Shown here in pieces: positions 58,929 through 64,000 of a stretch of 64,000 nt of DNA. Source of the DNA: Candidatus Limimonas egerieequi. Its GTDB lineage: Bacteria > Bacillota > Clostridia > Oscillospirales > Acutalibacteraceae. The DNA is taken from the NCBI GenBank assembly GCA_018064455.1, contig JAGHVH010000012.1:21982-85981 (forward strand), read 5' to 3'. Both the position numbers and the translations under genes were made by a program. The notes below the pieces were generated by a model. That model was not told the origin of the DNA and ran no database searches. It saw nothing but the letters and a program-made list of their open reading frames with translations. The number at the start of each line of letters is the position of its first letter. The first letter of the stretch is position 1.

Positions 58929-59378
58929 TTAAAACTTGTCATTCTTTGTTATGTAATTGTCAAGGATCTCTGCTGCAAGGCCAACCATTTCAGGGCATGG
59001 ACGCTTTTTGTAGTAGGCGTCAGTGCGTGGTTCTGGTGGCGCAGAAATGTCTGGGTTTGTAAGGCCGAGAAGTTCACGGCAAACGATTGAGCCACACTCT
59101 GCTTTAAACTCGTTTGCTACCGCTTGCACACGCTCATAGTGCTCTGGTTTGTTCTTGCCTGGCTCATCGTTGCCATAGATGAGACCGAGTATGATTGCAG
59201 CGCCAGACACTGCGCCACATACCTCACGCATGTGACCAACGCCTCCGCCAAATGACATGGCGAGTTTTGCAAGTTCTGACTTATCGATATTAACAAGGTC
59301 CGAGAATGCAAGTGCTACTGCCTGTGAACAGTTATATCCCTGTCCGAAGTATTCCATTGCCATTTCTTTTCTACTCAT
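58929..59378 (-). CDS. C_GCAxxG_C_C family redox protein
   Basis: 149 residues with YNCSQAV, FGGGVGHMREVCGAVSGAA, CGSIVCRELLG and a late RPCPEMV: the spaced cysteines of the C_GCAxxG_C_C family, thought to bind a metal or take part in thiol redox. Overlaps the UDG gene by four bases (ATGA). Confidence 0.87.
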   Translation of the reverse strand: MSRKEMAMEYFGQGYNCSQAVALAFSDLVNIDKSELAKLAMSFGGGVGHMREVCGAVSGAAIILGLIYGNDEPGKNKPEHYERVQAVANEFKAECGSIVCRELLGLTNPDISAPPEPRTDAYYKKRPCPEMVGLAAEILDNYITKNDKF

Positions 59379-59920
59379 TTTATCGCCTCCGCAAGTTTTT
59401 TAAGATCAGCTTCTAAAAGCGGTTTATTATTTATATTCCTGAGTATTGCTGCCGGATGGAAGGTTCCCATGTATATTCTGCCATCTCGCTCTATGAGTTC
59501 ACCATGTTGTTTGGTCACAGAAAAGTCCTTGCCAATAATTCGCTGTGCAGATATCCTACCGACACAGAGGATTACCTTTGGATCAATTATCTCAATCTGT
59601 TTTTGGAGCCACTCGATACAGAGGTCCTGTTCTGTTTTCTTTGGGTCCCTATTCTCAGGTGGCCTGCACTTGAGCATATTGGCTATGTATATATTGGTAT
59701 CTCTCCTAAGGCCGACTTCCTCAAGCATCTCGGTTAGGAGTTTACCACTCCTACCTACAAATGGCTTGCCCTGCTCGTCCTCATCTTTGCCCGGTGCTTC
59801 ACCTATTACGAGCACTTTAGCGTTTTCGACGCCGTCGCCGAAAACGAGCTTGGTCCTGCTCCCACTCAGCTCGCACCGTGTGCACTTTTCACATTGCAGT
59901 TTTAATTCTTGTAATGTCAT
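59375..59920 (-). CDS. uracil-DNA glycosylase, family 4/5-like
   Basis: 181 residues from ATG 59920. Four iron-sulphur cysteines (CEKCTRCEL near the N terminus, CRPPENRDP and CVGRISAQ later), GEAPGKDEDEQGKPFVGRSG active site, and TFHPAAILRN. Removes uracil from DNA. An upstream in-frame extension is not supported by a ribosome site. Confidence 0.92.
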   Translation of the reverse strand: MTLQELKLQCEKCTRCELSGSRTKLVFGDGVENAKVLVIGEAPGKDEDEQGKPFVGRSGKLLTEMLEEVGLRRDTNIYIANMLKCRPPENRDPKKTEQDLCIEWLQKQIEIIDPKVILCVGRISAQRIIGKDFSVTKQHGELIERDGRIYMGTFHPAAILRNINNKPLLEADLKKLAEAIK

Positions 59921-59950
59921 CTCTATCACCAAATAGATTATACCAAAAAA

Positions 59951-59976
59951 AGAAGAGTGGGAAAACCCACTCTTCT
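59951..59976 (-). terminator. terminator between hypA and UDG
   Basis: AGAAGAGTGGG-AAAA-CCCACTCTTCT with a T run on the reverse strand. Confidence 0.82.
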
Positions 59977-59981
59977 CATTC

Positions 59982-60323
59982 CTAAAAGCCAATTTCTTTG
60001 ACTTTAAATTCTTGACCACCAAGAATAGTTTTATCACGGCTTCCGCATTTCGGACATTTGCCCTCATTTTTAAAAACGTTATATAGGGCATGACATTCGT
60101 TACAAAGGCCTTCACCACGAACTGTTTCAAGTTTTAACTCACAGCCCTCAAATAGAGGCTTGCCATCTGTAACTACTGGAAAGTACTTTTCAAAGAAAAC
60201 AGGAAGGTAACCAGTCAGCTCACCTATTTCCAAGGTGACTAACTTTACTTTTTCCACATTGTTTTCTTTTGCCACACGCTCAACGACTTTTATCGCTTCG
60301 CTAAGCACTCCTATTTCATGCAT
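59982..60323 (-). CDS. hypA: hydrogenase nickel-insertion protein HypA
   Basis: 113 residues. Nickel-binding N terminus MHE (His2) and zinc site CNEC...CPKC (about 74-93). Delivers Ni to [NiFe]-hydrogenase large subunits. Starts within one base of the oxidoreductase stop. Confidence 0.92.
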   Translation of the reverse strand: MHEIGVLSEAIKVVERVAKENNVEKVKLVTLEIGELTGYLPVFFEKYFPVVTDGKPLFEGCELKLETVRGEGLCNECHALYNVFKNEGKCPKCGSRDKTILGGQEFKVKEIGF

Positions 60324-63070
60324 TAGTCTTCTTTTCCTATTCTTTTCTTAGTAAGGTCTACTGCTCGATGACCCATTCCAACAACTACTGCAGGAACAAG
60401 ATTCTCATATGTTACGCCCCATGCATCCTTAGTCTTTGAAAGATGGATAGCATCAAATTTACAACGTGTTGTACAAATGCCGCATCCAATACAAGTCTTT
60501 GGATCAACCTTTGCAGCGCCGCAGCTGAGGCACCTTGCTGCTTCTGTCTTTACCTGGTCCTCAGAAAGTGTAATTCTTGCGTCTGAGAATGACTTAAGTT
60601 TCTTTGGCTCAAGACCCGGTAGTTGACGTGTTGAACGGTCATAACAGTTGATTACCAGATTATCCTTATCAATCATATGGAAGTTTGTACGCTTCATTCT
60701 ACCGATTGTAAGGCTATGTTTCCATACATAACGATGAATTGACTCAGCACCTTCTTTACCTGCTGCAATTGCTTCAATTGCAAAACGAGGGCCTGTATAT
60801 ACATCACCACCAACGAATACGTCTGGCTGTTCTGTCTGGTATGTCCAAGCATCTGCTTTAACAGTGCCGTTCTTATTAAGCTGAACCTTTTCTCCCTTGA
60901 GGAGGTCGCCCCACTCGATTGACTGACCGATTGCAGAGAGCACATACTCACATTCAACCGTCTTTGTTGTCTCCTCGTCATACTTTGGAGCAAACTTATG
61001 GTTCTCATCAAATACTGATACGCACTTTTTGAATACAACCGCCTTAACCTTACCGTTTTCTGTGAGAATTTCTTTTGGACCCCAGCCATTGTTAATCTCA
61101 ACTTTTTCTTCTTCTGCCTCTAATACTTCATCATCAGCAGCCGGCATTTCTTCGCGGTTCTCAAGGCTAAACATTGCTACATTGTCTGCACCATAACGTA
61201 CTGCCGTACGTGCTACATCAACCGCAACATTACCGCCACCGATAACTACAACTTTGCCTTGAAGTTTATTAGTCTTATTGAGAGCTACACCCTTAAGGAA
61301 GTCAATGCCAGAGATTACACCTTCAGCGTCTTCACCGTCTATGCCGAGCTTTCTTCCGCCCTGTGCACCAATTGCAACATAGAAACCTTCATATCCTTCT
61401 TTACGAAGATCGTCAAGAGTTATATCCCTACCGACTTCTACGCCACATTTAATATCAACGCCAAGTGCCTTAACAACCTCTATTTCAGCCTCTACAACGT
61501 CCTTCTCCAATCGGAATGATGGCATACCAAATGTCATCATTCCACCTGGCTTACTCTCTTTTTCAAACACAGTTACATCATGACCCCAAATAGCGAGGTA
61601 ATATGCACATGAAAGTCCAGCAGGGCCAGAACCAATTACTGCAACTTTCTTACCATATTCATAGTACTTCTTTGGAACGAAACGAGTTGCCGCATTCAAA
61701 TCACGATCTGCAATAAACTTTTTAACCTCATCAATTGCTACTGGTGAATCAATATCTCCACGTGTACAACCATCTTCACAGAAGCGTGCGCATATACGAC
61801 CGCATACTGCTGGGAATGGGTTTTCCTTTTTAATGAGTTCAAGTGCCTCGTCATATCTACCTTCAAGTGCCATCTTAAGATAACCTTGAACTGCAATATG
61901 TGCAGGGCAGTTTGTCTTACAAGGTGCAGTACCCGTCTCAGGAACTACATGATCTCTATCTGTGTAGAAAGCATCGCCATTCCAGTGTCTTGACGTAAGC
62001 ACCATGCGATCATTTGCAATAACTGTATCCTTAATCTTAACAGGCTCTTTCTGACAGAGCTTTTGACCAAGTTTTACTGCGTTTTGAGGACAAACCTCTA
62101 CACAGCCTCCACATGCTACGCAATTATTAGGATCAACACTTGCTGTATAGTTTGAAGATGAAAGATTTGGGGAAGATGTATACCAAGATGTTTTAAGGGC
62201 CATACATGTCTCCCAATGACAGTTACAGATAAACAAGCTCTCATCTTTGCCATCAATATTTGAAAGTTGATGAACGCAGCCTCTATCCTCTGCTTTTTTA
62301 ATAATAGCCTCTGCTTCTTCACGAGTAATTTTTCTAGCCTTGCCTGTGCGAACAAGGTGATCGGCAAATTTACCGAGGCTTATACAATATTCCTCAAGCA
62401 AGTCAGCAGAACCTTTTTCCATCATTTCGCGAAGGCGTCTGCACTCACATGGCGCAACAGCCAAGTGTCCCTCATTTTTATCAAGCCAATATGATACTTC
62501 TTCAAGGTCTACTTTGCGAGAATCATTCATAATCGCTTCTTGAACAGGAAGTGCACGCATGATTGCGGCGCCCATTGGAACAAAGCCCGTGATGAGCTTT
62601 TGAAGGTTCAAAATGTAATTGATAAATCCAGGTGCTGTCTCCGGATACTTTTCCGTAAGCTCCTTAGACATAGTTACTCCTTCCATTGAACCAGGTGCAA
62701 ATACTGGAAGAACAAACATATCTACGCCGCTGTCGTCACTTGTATATTCGATAATACCAATACGCGCCATCTCATCAGCAAGTTTGGCGCAGGCTTCGAC
62801 ACTCATACCCTCAATCTTTGCCAACTCATCAATATAATATGGGTGGCGAAGTTTCATCTTAAGAACGAAATCAACCATCTCGTCTGAAAGCATTCTGTTC
62901 CAGAAAATGTATTCCCATGAATTCTTTGTTGGCAATGGATTCAAGAAATTAACATGGGTAATCATACGAAGCAAGTTCTTTCTAACAGGCTGTCCTGCAG
63001 TTTCTCTCATGTAGTCTTCGAGACATTTTTGATCGCCATGATCAAGATTGTTATGTTCACGCTCTAACAT
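60323..63070 (-). CDS. large FAD/NAD(P)-binding iron-sulphur oxidoreductase
   Basis: 915 residues. N-terminal helical domain with an ECR-type cysteine region (APCECRRLREMM, FICNCHWETC), a ferredoxin-like CVACGGCVEVCP, then a glutamate-synthase-beta-like part: CKTNCPAHIAVQGYL, CGRICARFCEDGC, FAD motif VIGSGPAGLSCAYYLA, NAD(P) motif VIGGGNVAVDVART, and a second C-terminal cluster CIGCGICTTRC. Such proteins move electrons between NAD(P)H and ferredoxin or a hydrogenase; hypA and hypB beside it fit that. Confidence 0.88.
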   Translation of the reverse strand: MLEREHNNLDHGDQKCLEDYMRETAGQPVRKNLLRMITHVNFLNPLPTKNSWEYIFWNRMLSDEMVDFVLKMKLRHPYYIDELAKIEGMSVEACAKLADEMARIGIIEYTSDDSGVDMFVLPVFAPGSMEGVTMSKELTEKYPETAPGFINYILNLQKLITGFVPMGAAIMRALPVQEAIMNDSRKVDLEEVSYWLDKNEGHLAVAPCECRRLREMMEKGSADLLEEYCISLGKFADHLVRTGKARKITREEAEAIIKKAEDRGCVHQLSNIDGKDESLFICNCHWETCMALKTSWYTSSPNLSSSNYTASVDPNNCVACGGCVEVCPQNAVKLGQKLCQKEPVKIKDTVIANDRMVLTSRHWNGDAFYTDRDHVVPETGTAPCKTNCPAHIAVQGYLKMALEGRYDEALELIKKENPFPAVCGRICARFCEDGCTRGDIDSPVAIDEVKKFIADRDLNAATRFVPKKYYEYGKKVAVIGSGPAGLSCAYYLAIWGHDVTVFEKESKPGGMMTFGMPSFRLEKDVVEAEIEVVKALGVDIKCGVEVGRDITLDDLRKEGYEGFYVAIGAQGGRKLGIDGEDAEGVISGIDFLKGVALNKTNKLQGKVVVIGGGNVAVDVARTAVRYGADNVAMFSLENREEMPAADDEVLEAEEEKVEINNGWGPKEILTENGKVKAVVFKKCVSVFDENHKFAPKYDEETTKTVECEYVLSAIGQSIEWGDLLKGEKVQLNKNGTVKADAWTYQTEQPDVFVGGDVYTGPRFAIEAIAAGKEGAESIHRYVWKHSLTIGRMKRTNFHMIDKDNLVINCYDRSTRQLPGLEPKKLKSFSDARITLSEDQVKTEAARCLSCGAAKVDPKTCIGCGICTTRCKFDAIHLSKTKDAWGVTYENLVPAVVVGMGHRAVDLTKKRIGKED

Positions 63071-63203
63071 TTAATCATCTCCTATTAATATAATGCGCCA
63101 CTACTTATTGTATGACACCGCGCCTATTGTTCATAAAAACAAAATGACAAATTTGTTCAATTGTGATACAATATCAAAAAATTGTTCCGCTAGGGGTGAT
63201 TCC

Positions 63204-63749
63204 TTGAAAAACACAACAAAAGACGACATCTTACATGCATTCAACAATTTGATAGAAACAACCAACTTTGATAAAATCACCGTTCAGATGATTCTTGACG
63301 AAGCTCAAATTGGTCGTGCAACTTTTTATAGGTACTTCAAAGACAAGTACGATGTTATGAACTACAACTATAGCAAGTTCCTTGAAGAGTACCTGCTCGC
63401 AGGCAAAATCCAAACTTTTGAGGATTTCTTTAAGATTATGACAAGCACTGGCACAGACTTTTTTCGCAACAAAATCAAGATTTTTGATTCAACTGGCGCA
63501 AATTCATTCCAAAACTTTCTCTATGAAGCATCCTTCACAAGTGTTAAGTTAATCCTCCTAATGAGAGGTCAAACAAGCCTTAGCCCAACCGAAGAAATGC
63601 AATACAAATTCCTCTGCCACGGCATCCCTCACCTTTATGAGGGATGGATCAAAGGAGAGTACCCAAACGTAACATCCGATGAGGCTTCAAAGGCTATCTA
63701 TGACCTCTTACCAGAGCAATTAAAAGGTAACCTTTGGGTACGTGAATAA
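63204..63749 (+). CDS. TetR/AcrR family regulator
   Basis: 181 residues from TTG 63204, after AGGGGTGA. HTH pattern ITVQMILDEAQIGRATFYRYFKDKYDVM typical of TetR, and a helical ligand domain. Divergent from the oxidoreductase operon and upstream of hypB, so it probably controls one or both. An upstream in-frame ATG at 63093 lacks a ribosome site. Confidence 0.82.
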   Translation: MKNTTKDDILHAFNNLIETTNFDKITVQMILDEAQIGRATFYRYFKDKYDVMNYNYSKFLEEYLLAGKIQTFEDFFKIMTSTGTDFFRNKIKIFDSTGANSFQNFLYEASFTSVKLILLMRGQTSLSPTEEMQYKFLCHGIPHLYEGWIKGEYPNVTSDEASKAIYDLLPEQLKGNLWVRE

Positions 63750-63812
63750 TGGTTGACGTTTTAATTTATTAGTGATATATTCGCAGATGTAAAACAAATT
63801 GGAGGCCACAAA

Positions 63813-64000
63813 ATGGACGACAAAACATATAGAATTATCGAAATAAAAGAGAACATCTTTGCAGATAACAACAAGGATGCACAGGCTTTACGTGATGAGC
63901 TTAAAAAGAAAGGCACCTTCTTTTTGAACATCATGTCATCCCCTGGTTCTGGTAAAACAACAACTTTGACACAGGTTATTCCACGCCTTGCAGAAAAGTA
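63813..64000 (+). CDS. hypB: hydrogenase maturation GTPase HypB (partial, start only)
   Basis: 62 codons to the window edge from ATG 63813 after GGAGG. P-loop SSPGSGKTTTL at about residues 42-52, as in HypB. It lacks the N-terminal His-rich stretch some HypB proteins carry. Confidence 0.85.
   Translation, partial: MDDKTYRIIEIKENIFADNNKDAQALRDELKKKGTFFLNIMSSPGSGKTTTLTQVIPRLAEK

Overview
The window is a chromosomal stretch of a low-to-mid GC, Gram-positive anaerobe, most likely a clostridial (Lachnospiraceae-like) gut or oral bacterium. The case rests on strong GGAGG ribosome sites, TTGACA/TATAAT promoters, tail-anchored surface proteins, an HD-GYP protein, NHLM-type ABC exporters and hydrogenase maturation genes next to a [4Fe-4S]/FAD oxidoreductase. 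Genus cannot be fixed from the sequence alone.

Layout. 1-20.5 kb is mostly core: ABC exporter end, alr, rpmA, rplU with a long basic tail, lgt, two M16 proteases, a YhaM-like exonuclease, prmA, adenine deaminase, thrS, a thioester/Cna-B adhesin, an SSB, a beta-CASP nuclease and an amino-acid ABC transporter with unusual domain order. A tRNA-Arg(ACG) stands at 20443-20519. 20.5-49 kb is accessory: HD-GYP, two DUF4143-type ATPases, surface proteins, a hipBST-like module, RelBE, broken HigB, AbiEii and Fic genes, an ADP-ribosylglycohydrolase next to a macrodomain protein, a PBECR-like nuclease, a divergent deformylase, and many small peptide genes. 49.3-54.8 kb is a bacteriocin-type export operon (short HlyD-like protein, C39-peptidase ABC transporter, second ABC transporter, ECF sigma factor) plus a small peptide. 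55-64 kb carries a Hint-domain surface protein and redox/hydrogenase-related genes (EFR1-type ferredoxin, gap, C_GCAxxG_C_C protein, UDG, hypA, 915-residue oxidoreductase, TetR regulator, start of hypB).

Main result. Eight promoter copies share an unusual architecture: TGTAGCCAT-like -35, exactly 14 bases, then CGTATA. A ninth has a 13-base spacer. They precede double-glycine peptide genes near 31.4, 33.1, 33.4, 38.0, 39.5 and 54.6 kb, a 21-codon ORF, and two surface-protein genes at 24.5 and 27.5 kb. The only sigma factor gene in the window is the ECF gene that closes the export operon, and the copy at 54.55 kb lies directly behind it. The peptides share an almost invariant leader (LKDKELNEVNGG type) but have different, hydrophilic and mostly acidic cores, several with a P-x-D-E motif near the C terminus. 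No modification enzyme or obvious immunity gene is present. I propose one ECF-controlled system: a dispersed family of secreted peptides plus surface proteins, exported and trimmed by the 49-54 kb transporter pair.
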